Shown: positions 28,012 to 37,755, counted from the first letter of the stretch. The stretch: 64,000 bases of DNA from Thermomicrobiales bacterium (GCA_023957115.1 JAMLHN010000013.1:33398-97397), one strand, 5' to 3'. Notes: generated by a model from the letters alone, not told the origin. Made by a program: numbers and translations.

Positions 28012-28758
28012 TCAGCTGGCTTCGGCCAGCAGCTCGTCGGTGAATTCGAGGTTCGAATACACCTGCTGGACATCGTCGAGATCTTCGAGCTTCTCCAGCA
28101 GCTTGATGATTTTGATCGCGGCGCCTGAATCTGGCGTGACCGTCGCTTTTGGTTTCATGACCGGGTCCGCGGAGTTGACATTGATGCCGGCGCTCACGAG
28201 CGCATCCTGTACGACGTGGAGGTTCTGCACCTCCGTATAGACCTCGATGCCGTCGTCGTCGATCGAAACGTCTTCTGCTCCCGCGTCGATCGCGACGAGC
28301 GCGATCTCTTCGGGGTCCTGGCCATCGGCCTCGACCGAGATCAGCCCGACATTGTCGAACATCCAGGCGACCGATCCCGACTCGCCGAGCGAGCCGCCGG
28401 CCCGAGTCAGGGCAGAGCGAACTTCCCCGACCGTGCGATTGCGGTTGTCGGTCAGCGCCTGAATGACGACCGCCACGCCGCCGGGACCGTAGCCCTCGTA
28501 CGAAACCTCGTCGAAATTGTCGGTATTGCCCGCCCCGGATGCGCGCTCGATGGCGCGGTCGATATTATCTTTCGGCATATTCTCGGCGCGTGCCTTCTGA
28601 ATGGCGAGGCGCAGACGGAAGTTGGCCTCCGGGTCGGGACCGCCAGCGCGAACGGCTACGGCGATCTCACGTCCCAGTTTGGTGAACAGTTGACCACGCT
28701 TCTGGTCGTTGGCGCCCTTCTGTCGCTTGATAGTTGCCCATTTTGAATGTCCCGACAT
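28012..28758 (-). CDS. yebC: YebC/PmpR family protein
   Basis: A 248-aa YebC with the usual N-terminus [20 protein letters not shown], central [11 protein letters not shown] and [13 protein letters not shown], and C-terminal acidic domain. Members are transcription regulators and, in newer work, translation factors easing proline stalls, which would suit a genome with EF-P. It is first in yebC-ruvC-tlyA-larB, behind a good promoter. Confidence 0.96.
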   Translation of the reverse strand: MSGHSKWATIKRQKGANDQKRGQLFTKLGREIAVAVRAGGPDPEANFRLRLAIQKARAENMPKDNIDRAIERASGAGNTDNFDEVSYEGYGPGGVAVVIQALTDNRNRTVGEVRSALTRAGGSLGESGSVAWMFDNVGLISVEADGQDPEEIALVAIDAGAEDVSIDDDGIEVYTEVQNLHVVQDALVSAGINVNSADPVMKPKATVTPDSGAAIKIIKLLEKLEDLDDVQQVYSNLEFTDELLAEAS

Positions 28759-28801
28759 GGATTCGCATTCCTCTAAAGATGATCAAGCGTACAACCGGCA
28801 A

Positions 28802-28830
28802 AGTATAACATTGGGCTCATTTCGATCCAA
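28802..28830 (-). promoter_or_regulatory. Promoter of the yebC operon
   Basis: On the minus strand TTGGAT (28825-28830) and TATACT (28802-28807) are 17 bp apart, 44 bp before the yebC start codon. It stands back to back with the sigma-factor promoter. Confidence 0.8.
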
Positions 28831-28851
28831 TTGTGAACAGTTTTCAATCAA

Positions 28852-28880
28852 TTGATTTCTCAATCACTATTTGGTATATT
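28852..28880 (+). promoter_or_regulatory. Promoter of the primary sigma factor gene
   Basis: TTGATT (28852-28857), 17-bp spacer, TATATT (28875-28880). Predicted start near 28887 leaves a leader of about 200 nt before the chosen start codon at 29088. The surrounding 28770-28930 stretch is markedly AT-rich compared with its neighbours. Confidence 0.8.
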
Positions 28881-28935
28881 CTGTGAGCATACATCGACAG
28901 ATTTCCTGAGCGAGAACTTCGAATTATGATTACGT

Positions 28936-29009
28936 GCTCGGAGCCGAGCCGCCACAACTGAAACGCTTGCCTGTGAACATCCCACGTTCGACGACGCGCG
29001 GGATGTTTT
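28936..29009 (+). promoter_or_regulatory. Sigma-gene leader with two hairpins, second terminator-like
   Basis: Within the leader, GCTCGG-AG-CCGAGC (28936-28949) is a perfect dyad. Next, AACATCCC (28976-28983) and GGGATGTT (29000-29007) make an 8-bp stem with a 16-nt loop and run into TTTTGTTA. In RNA this has the form of an intrinsic terminator 80 nt before the start codon, so attenuation of the sigma gene is possible. Confidence 0.5.
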
Positions 29010-29087
29010 GTTATGCAGTTCACCCGCACTCCTGTGACGCTCGGGGTTGAGCGGATCGGGGTTCATTCGGAAGAGCAGGAATCCACG

Positions 29088-30209
29088 ATGTCCGATCTCA
29101 TGGAAAAGGGACGCACGCAGGGATACCTGCTGACCGACGATCTTCTGGCTCTCTTTCCGAACGCTGAGGATCAGATCGAGCATCTCGATCAACTCTATAC
29201 CTCGCTGGTTACCGAAGGAATCGATGTTCTCGACTCGGCTCCAGCACAGACGGACCACGATCGCCGTCAATCGCAGGAGGAGCGGGTCGAGCAACCGTCC
29301 GGCGTAGGCGATTCGGTACGGCTCTACCTGCAACAGATTGGCGAGACCGACCTGCTGACCATGCAGGGAGAAGTCGATCTCTCCAAACGAATCGAGCTCG
29401 GCAAGTTCGCACAGGATAGATTGGACGAAGAGCCAGACCTCTCGCCAGCGGAGCGAAAATCCCTGCTCGCCTTGATCGATGATGGCGAGCGGGCGCGGGC
29501 GCACCTGATCCAGGCAAATCTGCGGTTGGTCGTATCGGTGGCCAAACGGTATGTCGGGCGGGGAATGTCGTTCCTGGATTTGATCCAGGAGGGCAATATC
29601 GGGCTCATGAAGGCAACCGACAAGTTCGACTACAAGCGTGGGTTCAAATTCAGCACGTATGCGACCTGGTGGATTCGGCAGGCGATTACGCGGTCCATCT
29701 CCGACCAGAGCCGCACGATTCGGCTCCCGGTCCATGTCGGTGAGACGATCAACCGCGTACGCAAGACGTCACACCGGCTGCAGCAGATCTACGAGCGCGA
29801 GCCGACCGCCGAGGAGATCGGACGGGCGATGGATATGACAGACGAGAAGATCCGTCAGGTACTCGATGTCAGCCGGCATCCGATCTCGCTGGAAGCTCCG
29901 GTTGGACAGGACGGCGAGGCGTTCTTGGGCGATTTCATCGAGGACAGCACGTTGCCGGCGCCCGTCGAGCTCGCTTCCCATCAACTCCTGAAGATGCAGA
30001 TCGCCGAAGCGCTCGACAAGCTGAGCGAACGCGAGCGGCGCATCATCGTTCTGCGTTTCGGACTGGAAGACGGACGGTTCCGAACCCTCGAAGAAGTCGG
30101 CCGGGAGTTCGGAATCACGCGCGAGCGTATCCGCCAGATCGAGGCGAAGGCGCTCAGGAAATTGCGCCATCCCTCATATAGCCGCCAGTTGCGCGGATAT
30201 CTGGATTAG
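29088..30209 (+). CDS. sigA: Primary RNA polymerase sigma factor (RpoD/SigA type)
   Basis: A 373-aa sigma-70 group 1 or 2 factor. After a short region 1.1-like segment (1-75) come region 1.2 ([17 protein letters not shown]), region 2 with the -10 recognition helix ([32 protein letters not shown]), region 3 ([13 protein letters not shown]) and region 4 with the -35 helix ([20 protein letters not shown]). There is no non-conserved insertion, as in Gram-positive SigA. ATG at 29088 has AGGA seven bases upstream; ATG at 29013 would add 25 residues of unlikely sequence right after the leader hairpin. The TTGACA/TATAAT promoters seen here fit its specificity. Confidence 0.95.
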   Translation: MSDLMEKGRTQGYLLTDDLLALFPNAEDQIEHLDQLYTSLVTEGIDVLDSAPAQTDHDRRQSQEERVEQPSGVGDSVRLYLQQIGETDLLTMQGEVDLSKRIELGKFAQDRLDEEPDLSPAERKSLLALIDDGERARAHLIQANLRLVVSVAKRYVGRGMSFLDLIQEGNIGLMKATDKFDYKRGFKFSTYATWWIRQAITRSISDQSRTIRLPVHVGETINRVRKTSHRLQQIYEREPTAEEIGRAMDMTDEKIRQVLDVSRHPISLEAPVGQDGEAFLGDFIEDSTLPAPVELASHQLLKMQIAEALDKLSERERRIIVLRFGLEDGRFRTLEEVGREFGITRERIRQIEAKALRKLRHPSYSRQLRGYLD

Positions 30210-30214
30210 GTTTC

Positions 30215-30288
30215 AAAGGCAAGAGGAAATGGGCAATAGTGAGTGCTGATACGAGCACTTCACTTCACTTTTGCCCACTGCCTTTTGC
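30215..30288. terminator. Nested inverted-repeat element, probable bidirectional terminator
   Basis: Three nested dyads occupy the gap between convergent sigA and fabF: AAAGGCA (30215) with TGCCTTT (30279), GGGCAA (30231) with TTGCCC (30271), and AGTGCT (30242) with AGCACT (30254). The plus strand ends in CCTTTTGCC. The permuted GGCAA/TTGCC words look unlike nearby coding DNA and may belong to a dispersed repeat family. Confidence 0.6.
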
Positions 30289-30305
30289 CAAGCCCCTGGA
30301 CCGAT

Positions 30306-31556
30306 CTACATCTTGGCCAACACGAGCGACACATTGTGCCCGCCAAACCCCATGGAGTTCGACATGACCGCTGAGATGTCGAGCGGGCGCTTGGCGTTCG
30401 GGATGTAGTCGAGATCGCAATCCGGGTCGGGGGTTTCGTAGTTGATCGTTGGCGGGGCGATCTGGTCACGAATGGCCAGCACGGAAATTGCCGCTTCCAA
30501 CGCGCCGGCCGCACCCAGCAAGTGCCCGGTCATCGACTTGGTCGAGCTGATGGGGAGCGAAGCGGCAAATTCACCGAACGCGCCCTTGATCGACTGGGTC
30601 TCGAACTTCTCGTTGAGGGGGGTTGACGTGCCGTGGGCGTTCAGGTAGTCGATCTCGTCCGGGGTGAGGCCTGCGTCTTCGAGTGCGAGGCGCATGGCCC
30701 GGGCCGCGCCCTCGCCTTCCGGTGAGGGCTGGACGATGTGGTTGGCGTCGTCGGTCGCGCCGTATCCCGCTATCTCCGCCAGGATGGTCGCGCCTCGTGC
30801 TCGCGCATGCTCCAGCTCCTCCAGCACCAGGATGGCCGCCCCCTCGCCAACCACAAAGCCGTCGCGGCCGAGATCGAAGGGACGGCTCGCCGCGGCAGGA
30901 TCGTCGTTTCGCCGGGAGAGCGCGCCCATGGCGTTGAATCCCGCGACGCTGAGCCGCGAAACCGGCGCCTCACAACCGCCGGCGTACACCACATCGGCCA
31001 TGCCGTCGCGAATCCATCGCGTTGCCTCTCCGAGCGCATGCGCGGAGCTGGCGCACGCCGATACGGTCGCCATGTTCGGTCCTTTGGCGTCCAGCCGCAT
31101 CGAGACGTGTCCGCTTGCCATATTGGCCAGCATCATTGGCATGAAGAACGGTCCGATTCTCCCCGGGCCCCTGTCCAGCAGGGTTTCCATCCCCGTTTCG
31201 ATCGTCTCGATCGCTCCCATGCCGGTTGCGATGAGCGCTCCGGTTCTCAACGGGTCGGCTGGCCGCTCGGCAAGTCCGGCATGCTCGGCCGCCGCAATCG
31301 CCGCGGCCACCCCGAGCTGGCAGTAACGGTCCATCCGCCGGTAGTCCTTCTTGCCGAGGATCTCATCGGGTTTGAAGCCTTTGACCTCACCGGCGAACCG
31401 GGTTTCGAAGTCGGTTGCATCGAATCTCGTGATGGGGCCGACTCCCGATATCCCGGCCAGCAGGCCCGACCAGGTCGATTCGGCATCGAGGCCGATCGGT
31501 GAGATGGCGCTGATGCCGGTGACGACCACTCGCCGTCGATCCGATTCGTTGGGCAT
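30306..31556 (-). CDS. fabF: Beta-ketoacyl-[ACP] synthase II
   Basis: A 416-aa condensing enzyme elongating acyl-ACP with malonyl-ACP. The nucleophile is Cys168 in ATVSACASSAH; the two catalytic histidines are in NAHGTSTPLN and MTGHLLGAAGALE, and the C-terminal GFGGHNVSLV is typical. ATG at 31556 is preceded by GAGGAG eight bases away. It is transcribed alone; the other fatty-acid genes here (acpS, accB) are elsewhere. Confidence 0.97.
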   Translation of the reverse strand: MPNESDRRRVVVTGISAISPIGLDAESTWSGLLAGISGVGPITRFDATDFETRFAGEVKGFKPDEILGKKDYRRMDRYCQLGVAAAIAAAEHAGLAERPADPLRTGALIATGMGAIETIETGMETLLDRGPGRIGPFFMPMMLANMASGHVSMRLDAKGPNMATVSACASSAHALGEATRWIRDGMADVVYAGGCEAPVSRLSVAGFNAMGALSRRNDDPAAASRPFDLGRDGFVVGEGAAILVLEELEHARARGATILAEIAGYGATDDANHIVQPSPEGEGAARAMRLALEDAGLTPDEIDYLNAHGTSTPLNEKFETQSIKGAFGEFAASLPISSTKSMTGHLLGAAGALEAAISVLAIRDQIAPPTINYETPDPDCDLDYIPNAKRPLDISAVMSNSMGFGGHNVSLVLAKM

Positions 31557-31684
31557 GTGTTGTACTCCTCAGTCGATCGACGGTGCGTCGATGCGCAGTC
31601 GAAGAGTATCGCATCAGAAAGCGGTCAAATGACATTCGGTTGGTGTACGCTCTTCGCTTGTCGACTCTGCGGTGTGCGTGCATC

Positions 31685-31773
31685 GTGGCGTGGTCGTGAG
31701 CCGATAAATCATATGAGTCGGGAACCGCCTTGAGTGGTTCCCACCTGCTAATGCAGGTTCAGGGCTCCGCCAC
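31685..31773 (+). ncRNA. Candidate structured RNA in the holA leader
   Basis: Four perfect helices nest in 89 nt: P1 GTGGCG (31685) with CGCCAC (31768); P2 GAGCC (31698) with GGCTC (31763); P3 GGGAACC (31720) with GGTTCCC (31736); P4 ACCTGC (31743) with GCAGGT (31753), loop TAAT. P1 and P2 stack without a gap on the 3' side with a 7-nt bulge on the 5' side, and P3 directly abuts P4. It lies 45 nt before holA. I recognise no known riboswitch or RNA family; it could be an mRNA leader or an independent small RNA. Confidence 0.45.
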
Positions 31774-31817
31774 ACACGGCATTGCGGGGTCGGCCGCTTC
31801 TCCGGGAGAATGTCACG

Positions 31818-32840
31818 TTGCTTTCTGTTATTCTCGGCGCCGATCGAGCGCTCGCCAAGCGATCGCTGAACCGCCTGCTCGACGAGGTCGATGCGGACGG
31901 GATGAATACCGATCGGATCGATGCGATCGGAAACTCCTTCGACGCGATGTTCGCGGCGGTTACCGCGGCTCCATTCTTCGGGAGCCAGCGCGTTATCGTC
32001 CTGAGCGGTCTCCTGAGTCAATCGAGCTCGAAGGGGGGCCGCGGCGGCCGGGTGAAGGCCGACTGCGATCTTGCGCGTCTGGTAGCTGCCGTTCCTGTGA
32101 CCACCACGCTCATTCTCTTCGATCCGGACCTTGGGGAGCTGAGCCAAACGTTGCGTAAACAACTCCCGGACGATATCCAGATCTCGCGCAACGACGCGCC
32201 ACGCGGGCAGGCGCTGGTCGAACTGACCCGTCAGCTAGCGCATGACAACGGATCGAAGATCGACAACGGCGTCTCTCGGCAGCTCCTCGATCGACTCTTC
32301 CCCGCGTACTGGCCGCAAGCACCCCAGAATCGCGCCTTCGACAAACCGCCCTCGATCGAGCAGCTCGAGTCCGAGATTGCCAAGCTGGCGCTTGCCGCGT
32401 ATCCCGAGGCCATCACGGGTGAGCTGGTTGCTGATCTGATTCCGCAACGAACCGAGGAACGGATCTTTCCACTGCTCGACGCGGTCGTGGGCGGGAATCA
32501 GCGGAATGCTTTGCTCGAAACGCGCAATGCCCAGATGGCCGGTGAGGACGCCAGCCGCACCCTGGCTCAGATCTACCAGCAAGTGGAGCTTGCGGTTGCG
32601 GCGCTGGCTCCCGGGCGTCCGACCGATCCCCTGCAGGCAGGGAAAGCGCTCGGACTAGCGAACGCGAACCGCATGCGGCCGGTGACGCAGGCGGCGCAAC
32701 GGGCGCGGGTCGCTCCGGCTCGGCAGCTACGCATGGCGCTGGAGACCGATCGCAAGTTCAAAACGGGCCGATTGCGCAATCCGGACGAGGCGCTGGTCGA
32801 TCTGGTCGCCGGAGTCACCGGACCAAGCGAAAACCGGTAG
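31818..32840 (+). CDS. holA: DNA polymerase III delta subunit
   Basis: A 340-aa clamp-loader delta subunit. The N-terminal half has the AAA-like fold (VILGADRALAKRSLNRLL, FFGSQRVIVLSGLL) without functional Walker motifs; the middle EQLESEIAKLALA and C-terminal collar domain (LLDAVVGGNQRNALLE, KFKTGRLRNPDEALVDLV) match HolA. TTG at 31818 was chosen because GGGAGAA lies seven bases upstream and the protein then begins directly with the conserved strand. It is convergent with rpsT, its usual neighbour. Confidence 0.9.
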   Translation: MLSVILGADRALAKRSLNRLLDEVDADGMNTDRIDAIGNSFDAMFAAVTAAPFFGSQRVIVLSGLLSQSSSKGGRGGRVKADCDLARLVAAVPVTTTLILFDPDLGELSQTLRKQLPDDIQISRNDAPRGQALVELTRQLAHDNGSKIDNGVSRQLLDRLFPAYWPQAPQNRAFDKPPSIEQLESEIAKLALAAYPEAITGELVADLIPQRTEERIFPLLDAVVGGNQRNALLETRNAQMAGEDASRTLAQIYQQVELAVAALAPGRPTDPLQAGKALGLANANRMRPVTQAAQRARVAPARQLRMALETDRKFKTGRLRNPDEALVDLVAGVTGPSENR

Positions 32841-32858
32841 CGCGTTCGCCACCGGCTT
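32832..32858 (-). terminator. Probable rpsT terminator
   Basis: Read on the minus strand, an imperfect stem (AAGCCGGTGGCG with CGCTACCGGTT, loop AACG) is followed by TTTTCG. It lies 40 bp beyond the rpsT stop and overlaps the holA stop codon. Confidence 0.55.
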
Positions 32859-32897
32859 CCCAATGCAAATGTGCTCGCTGCTGGCGCGCCGCGAGAT

Positions 32898-33170
32898 TTA
32901 GGCTTCAGAACCCATCGCGTTGTACTTCTTCATAAGGCGAGACTTGCGTCGCGCCGCATTGTTCGCGTGGATGACGCCGCGATTCGCCACGCGGTCCAGC
33001 GTGCTAATCGCATCGCCCACCGCCGTTGCCGCGGCATCGGCATCGCCAGCTCGAATCGCAAGCTCAGCCTTCTTCACGTAGGTCCGAGCCTCGGTGCGAT
33101 ATGGGCGGTTCCGAAGTCGCTTTTGCTCGGCAACCCTGATACGCTTCTCAGCCGATTTGCTATTCGCCAA
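32898..33170 (-). CDS. rpsT: 30S ribosomal protein S20
   Basis: A 90-aa basic helical protein: MANSKSAEKRIRVAEQKRLR, VKKAELAIRAGD and the C-terminal GVIHANNAARRKSRLMKKY are the S20 signatures. It binds 16S rRNA early in 30S assembly. GAGGTGA precedes the start. Transcribed alone, opposite to murJ. Confidence 0.97.
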   Translation of the reverse strand: MANSKSAEKRIRVAEQKRLRNRPYRTEARTYVKKAELAIRAGDADAAATAVGDAISTLDRVANRGVIHANNAARRKSRLMKKYNAMGSEA

Positions 33171-33262
33171 TCTCGATTCACCTCAATAGAGTCAGGTAAC
33201 CATGGTCTTCGCAGCATTTCGACACCACGAAGCTGCGCCCGCTGCTCGCGTCGCGACGGGCA

Positions 33263-33292
33263 ATAATACCAAATCGTGACCACCCGAAGCAA
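33263..33292 (-). promoter_or_regulatory. Likely rpsT promoter
   Basis: On the minus strand TTGCTT (33287-33292) and TATTAT (33263-33268) are 18 bp apart, 92 bp before the rpsT start; the -35 box falls within the first codons of murJ. Confidence 0.5.
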
Positions 33293-34955
33293 CGCCCCCC
33301 TGCCGCCCTGGTCCGAAGACATCGTCGACGAATTCGGACTCGACGAGGGAAACATCTACCCCGGCGCCGCCCCGGCGCCATCTGCCACGTCGTCGATGGC
33401 CAAGAGCGCCGTCATCATCGGCGTTGCCTTTCTCGCCAGCCGGCTGCTCGGTCTCTTGCGGGAGATCGTTCTCGCCAATCGCTTCGGCACTTCCAGCGAG
33501 TACGACGCGTATGTCAGCGCGTTTCGCATTCCGGACCTGCTCTTCCTTGTCATTATGTCAGGTTCATTCGGGGCGGCATTTATCCCGGTCTTCGGGGGCT
33601 TCCTCGCTCGTGGTGAGGAGGACGACGCCGATCGGCTCGCGTCAGCGGTCATCACCTGGACAGCCCTGACCACAATCGTGCTCGGGCTGATTACCTTTGT
33701 CTTCGCCGGCCCCCTGATGCGCTACGTCGTCGCACCCGATCTTCCGCCCGATGCGATGGATCTGGCAATCAAGACGATGCGCATGTTGCTGCTCTCACCC
33801 TTGTTGCTGGGCATGGGCATTGCCGCCAAAGGGATCCTGGAGACACATCTCCAGTTCACGTTGCCGGCGCTCGCGCCCGTGGTCTACAACCTGGCCATTG
33901 TGCTAGCGGCGCTTTTCCTGGCGCCCGAATATGGAATCGAAGGCGTCACCATCGGCGTCCTCATTGGCGCATTACTGCACGTGGGCATTCAGATTCCCGG
34001 TGTGATTCGTACTGGAATGAGATTTCGGCCGACGCTCTCGCGCAACGTCGCCGGGCTCTCGGAAGTGGGAATCCTGCTCTTGCCGCGTGTCATCGGGCAG
34101 GCCGCATTCCAGATCAACTTCGTGGCCGTGAACCACTTTGCCTCTCAAACAGGAGAGGGCGGTGTTTCTGCACTGAACTACGCCTGGCAGATGCTGATGT
34201 TGCCCAATGGGGTGCTGGCGCTGAGTATCTCGACCGTCGTTTTCCCGACGATGGCGGCCCAGTTCGAGCTGGGGGATATCGACGCCTTCCGCAATACCTT
34301 GCAACGTGGGCTCCGGCCACTGCTTCTCCTCCTCATTCCGGCAGCCATTGGCTTATTCGAATTCCGGACCGCGCTCTTTCAGACGATTTTCCAATCCGGC
34401 AATTTCACCGCCGATTCGACCATTCTGGCTTCGGAGCCACTGGCATTTCTTGCGCTCGGCCTGGTCTGGTACGGATTGGTGGAAGTCCTGGCGCGGACGT
34501 TCTATGCTATGAAGGACACCGTCACCCCGGTCGCCGCGGGCATCTTCATCATCGTGGTCAATATCGTGTTGAGCAAAGCCCTGCTGGGCTCGATGGGACA
34601 TGTCGGGCTGGCTCTGGCGCTCAGCGTCAGCACCGGTATCGAGGCGTTCATCCTGATCGTCATCCTGCGGAGACGGATCGGCGGATTCGGAACCGAGTTC
34701 GGCGTCTGGCTCTCGAAGATCGTCATGGCCACTGCCGTCATGGCGTTGGTATCGGCGCTGCTCGCTCCCAAGCTCGATCGACTCACGGCGGGTGACGACC
34801 CGAACCGAATCATCCAGCTGGGGATGCTGGCGATCGCGGTCGGCGCATGCGCGGCGGCCTATTTCCTGGCCGCGTGGCTCCTTGGACTGCCAGAAGCCCG
34901 CAACGGCATGAACAAGGTGCGCACGCGCGTACGCCACCTCGCGCGAATTGGCTAG
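33276..34955 (+). CDS. murJ: Lipid II flippase MurJ
   Basis: A 559-aa polytopic protein of the MurJ/MviN family, which moves lipid II across the membrane. About 14 hydrophobic segments are present; family landmarks include [63 protein letters not shown] and [16 protein letters not shown] 45-residue polar N-terminal extension precedes the first membrane helix. GTG at 33276 is the assumed start, without a ribosome site; a later ATG just before the first helix (AKSAVIIG) cannot be excluded. Confidence 0.93.
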   Translation: MTTRSNAPLPPWSEDIVDEFGLDEGNIYPGAAPAPSATSSMAKSAVIIGVAFLASRLLGLLREIVLANRFGTSSEYDAYVSAFRIPDLLFLVIMSGSFGAAFIPVFGGFLARGEEDDADRLASAVITWTALTTIVLGLITFVFAGPLMRYVVAPDLPPDAMDLAIKTMRMLLLSPLLLGMGIAAKGILETHLQFTLPALAPVVYNLAIVLAALFLAPEYGIEGVTIGVLIGALLHVGIQIPGVIRTGMRFRPTLSRNVAGLSEVGILLLPRVIGQAAFQINFVAVNHFASQTGEGGVSALNYAWQMLMLPNGVLALSISTVVFPTMAAQFELGDIDAFRNTLQRGLRPLLLLLIPAAIGLFEFRTALFQTIFQSGNFTADSTILASEPLAFLALGLVWYGLVEVLARTFYAMKDTVTPVAAGIFIIVVNIVLSKALLGSMGHVGLALALSVSTGIEAFILIVILRRRIGGFGTEFGVWLSKIVMATAVMALVSALLAPKLDRLTAGDDPNRIIQLGMLAIAVGACAAAYFLAAWLLGLPEARNGMNKVRTRVRHLARIG

Positions 34956-34962
34956 TTGGGCC

Positions 34963-34990
34963 TTGGGTTTGCCCGGCGCTCGACTATACT
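34963..34990 (+). promoter_or_regulatory. Promoter immediately before lepA, leaderless transcript likely
   Basis: TTGGGT (34963-34968), 16-bp spacer, TATACT (34985-34990). Transcription would begin at about 34996-34999, at or next to the lepA ATG (34999), and no Shine-Dalgarno is seen. Confidence 0.55.
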
Positions 34991-34998
34991 CTCCTACT

Positions 34999-36867
34999 AT
35001 GTCGGTCGATGCTTCGCTCCTGGTAGGAACGTCTCGCGATGCCCGGGTTCCGCTGGAGCGGATCCGGAATTTCAGCATCATCGCGCACATCGACCACGGC
35101 AAATCCACCCTTGCCGATCGCCTGCTCGAGTTCACCGGCACCGTCGAATCGCGACAGATGGTTCAACAGCTGCTGGACTCGATGGATCTGGAGCGCGAGA
35201 AGGGCATCACGATCAAGGCGCGCGCCGTTCGCATGAACTACACGGCGTCCGACGGTCTGACCTACCAGCTCAACCTGATCGACACCCCCGGCCATGTCGA
35301 CTTCTCCTACGAGGTCAGCCGGTCGCTGGCCGCCTGCGAGGGCGCATTGCTGGTGGTCGATGCCAGCCAGGGTATCGAGGCGCAAACCCTGGCCAACGTC
35401 TATTTGGCACTCGAGCAGAGCCTTGCCATCATCGCGGTCATCAACAAGATCGATCTGCCTGGCGCCAACCCCGAAGGCGTCCGCCAGGAAGTCGAAAATG
35501 TGATCGGTCTGCTGGATGACGAAGTCGTGCTGGCGTCGGCAAAATCGGGCGTTGGTATTCCAGATGTGCTCGAAGCGGTTGTCAAGCACATGCCGGCGCC
35601 CTCGGGAGACCCGGATGCGCCTGCCCGTGGACTGATCTTCGATTCCCATTACGATCCCTACAAGGGCGTGATCGCCTATGTGAAGATGGTCGACGGCTCG
35701 ATTCGCAACGATGAACGCATTCGTCTGATGGCGTCCGGAAAAGAAGCGGACGTCCTCGAGCTCGGCTTCTTCTCTCCAGACATGCGCCCGGTCGATGGAC
35801 TCTATTGCGGAGAGGTAGGATATATCGCAACCGGTCTCAAGGTCGTCAAGGATCTCCAGGTCGGCGACACGATCACCAGCGCAATGCGTCCCGCGCAGGA
35901 CGCCGTGCCGGGATATCGCCCGGCCAAGCCGATGGTCTTTGCCGGGCTCTATCCGGTCGACAGTGAGGACTACCCGGTATTGCGGGACGCGCTCGATCGA
36001 CTCAACCTGAACGATGCTTCGCTGGTCTACGAGCCGGAATCTTCGGCCGCGTTGGGATTCGGATTCCGCGCGGGATTCCTGGGCTTGCTCCATATGGAGA
36101 TCATCCAGGAACGGCTCGAACGGGAATACAAGCTCGATCTGTTGACCACCGCGCCGAGCGTGGAATACGAAGTCCACATGCGAAGCGGCGAAACCATCGT
36201 CATCGATAACCCCTCCGACCTTCCCGATCCCGGATCGATCGACGAGATTCTCGAACCGTGGATGAATCTGACGGTCATCGTGCCGGCTCGGTATATCGGC
36301 AACGTGATGGAGCTGGTAACCGCACGTCGCGGTACGTTCAAGGAGATGACCTACCTCGACGAGGATCGTGTGCAGCTCAATTTCGAGATGCCGCTCGGGG
36401 AGGTCATCATCGATTTCTACGATCAGCTCAAGAGCCGCACCCAGGGGTATGCCTCGCTCGACTACACGTTCAAGGCGCTGCTGCCATCCGATCTCGTCAA
36501 GCTCGACGTGCTCGTCAATGGTATTGCCGTCGACGCGCTTTCGATCATCACGCACCGGGACGAGGCCCATTCCCGCGGCCGTGAGCTGGTCAATGCGCTC
36601 CGTCGCCTGATTCCGCGGCAGATGTTCGATGTGCCGATTCAGGCGTCGATCGGAAGCCGTATCGTCGCACGCGAGACCGTCAAGGCAATGCGCAAGAATG
36701 TGCTGGCGAAGTGCTACGGCGGGGACATCTCGCGCAAGCGCAAGCTGCTCGAAAAGCAGAAAGAGGGCAAGGCGCGCATGAAGATGGTTGGTAGCGTCGA
36801 GATCCCGCAGGAAGCATTCATGGCGGTCCTGAGTCTGAACGACAGCGCTCAGAATCCGAAGAGCTAG
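34999..36867 (+). CDS. lepA: Elongation factor 4 (LepA)
   Basis: A 622-aa translational GTPase acting on stalled or initiating ribosomes. G1 is [17 protein letters not shown]2 region [11 protein letters not shown]3 DTPGHVD, G4 NKIDLPGA, then EF-G-like domains with [25 protein letters not shown] and the LepA-specific C-terminal domain ending [23 protein letters not shown] at 34999 starts 17 residues before the G1 segment; the frame is open slightly further into murJ. murJ, lepA, mazG and aspS run in one direction. Confidence 0.97.
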   Translation: MSVDASLLVGTSRDARVPLERIRNFSIIAHIDHGKSTLADRLLEFTGTVESRQMVQQLLDSMDLEREKGITIKARAVRMNYTASDGLTYQLNLIDTPGHVDFSYEVSRSLAACEGALLVVDASQGIEAQTLANVYLALEQSLAIIAVINKIDLPGANPEGVRQEVENVIGLLDDEVVLASAKSGVGIPDVLEAVVKHMPAPSGDPDAPARGLIFDSHYDPYKGVIAYVKMVDGSIRNDERIRLMASGKEADVLELGFFSPDMRPVDGLYCGEVGYIATGLKVVKDLQVGDTITSAMRPAQDAVPGYRPAKPMVFAGLYPVDSEDYPVLRDALDRLNLNDASLVYEPESSAALGFGFRAGFLGLLHMEIIQERLEREYKLDLLTTAPSVEYEVHMRSGETIVIDNPSDLPDPGSIDEILEPWMNLTVIVPARYIGNVMELVTARRGTFKEMTYLDEDRVQLNFEMPLGEVIIDFYDQLKSRTQGYASLDYTFKALLPSDLVKLDVLVNGIAVDALSIITHRDEAHSRGRELVNALRRLIPRQMFDVPIQASIGSRIVARETVKAMRKNVLAKCYGGDISRKRKLLEKQKEGKARMKMVGSVEIPQEAFMAVLSLNDSAQNPKS

Positions 36868-36870
36868 TTG

Positions 36871-37713
36871 ATGGGAAGCTCGGAACAGATCATTGACGGC
36901 AGCGGGCTGTTGCGCCGTATCGAGGAAGCTCCGTTTTCCGGACCGTTGCTCGACATCGCTCCGAATCGTCGGACACGCGTCGTCGGACTCCAGGAGTCGG
37001 AGGTGCCCGCTGTCCTGACGGTGCTCGAGCGGGTCTATGGGCAATATGAAGACGTCACCGCGGGTATGGGCGATGACAGTTCGCTCGAGGTCGATGTCGC
37101 TCCATTGCCGGATGAGGAAACCTGGCGCAGCGCCCAGCGATTGCACGAGATCATCGCCTACCTTCGCTCGCCGGATGGATGCCCGTGGGATCGCGCGCAG
37201 GACTGGAGGTCCCTCGCTCCCAAGATTGCCGAGGAGGCCTATGAGGTCATCGACGCGATCGAGGACGATGACGCTGCGTCCCTTGCGGGAGAGCTCGGCG
37301 ACCTGATTCTGGTAGTCGCCCTGGTGACCCAGATCGCGGAGGAACGGGGTGAGTTCACCATCGAAGATGTCTATGAGCTCGTCAACCGGAAATTGATCCG
37401 CCGTCACCCACACGTCTTTGGAGACGAGGCCGCCGAGACACCCGAAGCGGTATTGTCGACCTGGCAACGCATCAAACGGGAGGAACGCGGAGACGCGTCC
37501 AAACCGCGAAGCAAGTATGATCGGCTACCGAAGTCGATGCCGGCGATCGCCAAAGCGGTGACGATAGCGGGAGAGTCGCCGGTCGAACCGACCGGCGGAA
37601 CGCTTCCCGGCGGCGTCGAGCTGCTCGCGCTCATCGAGGCCGCGATCGCCGCGGGGCGCGATCCGGAGGCCGAGCTTCAGGCGGCGCTCGACCAGAAATA
37701 CACATCGAACTGA
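36871..37713 (+). CDS. mazG: MazG-type nucleoside triphosphate pyrophosphohydrolase
   Basis: A 280-aa protein. The MazG domain starts near residue 90 (RLHEIIAYLRSPDGCPWDRAQ) and carries the metal motif EEAYEVIDAIED...ELGD, with RKLIRRHPHVFG and STWQRIKREER. It cleaves abnormal NTPs. Only one MazG unit is present instead of two, followed by a 60-residue tail. The N-terminal 90 residues (GPLLDIAPNRRTRVVGL) may be the remnant of the tetrapyrrole-methylase part found in YabN-MazG fusions; that is inference. ATG at 36871 directly follows lepA (TTG three bases earlier is possible). Confidence 0.9.
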   Translation: MGSSEQIIDGSGLLRRIEEAPFSGPLLDIAPNRRTRVVGLQESEVPAVLTVLERVYGQYEDVTAGMGDDSSLEVDVAPLPDEETWRSAQRLHEIIAYLRSPDGCPWDRAQDWRSLAPKIAEEAYEVIDAIEDDDAASLAGELGDLILVVALVTQIAEERGEFTIEDVYELVNRKLIRRHPHVFGDEAAETPEAVLSTWQRIKREERGDASKPRSKYDRLPKSMPAIAKAVTIAGESPVEPTGGTLPGGVELLALIEAAIAAGRDPEAELQAALDQKYTSN

Positions 37714-37755
37714 ACCAAACGGCGTTCTGTTTCTGTTTTTGAAGAGGGGATTCGT

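Noticed and set aside
31698..31716. GAGCCGATAAATCATATGA resembles part of E. coli 6S RNA
   Set aside because: The match is short and the long terminal stem and central bubble of 6S RNA cannot be formed from the flanks.
31743..31758. Resemblance of CTGCTAATGCAG to the TPP riboswitch segment CTGGATAATGCCAG
   Set aside because: The CTGAGA element and other TPP-box parts are missing, and holA is not a thiamine gene.
34984..37467. Long open frame antisense to lepA and mazG
   Set aside because: It mirrors the codon pattern of real genes on the other strand, has no family features and no ribosome site; GC-rich DNA with few stop codons explains it.
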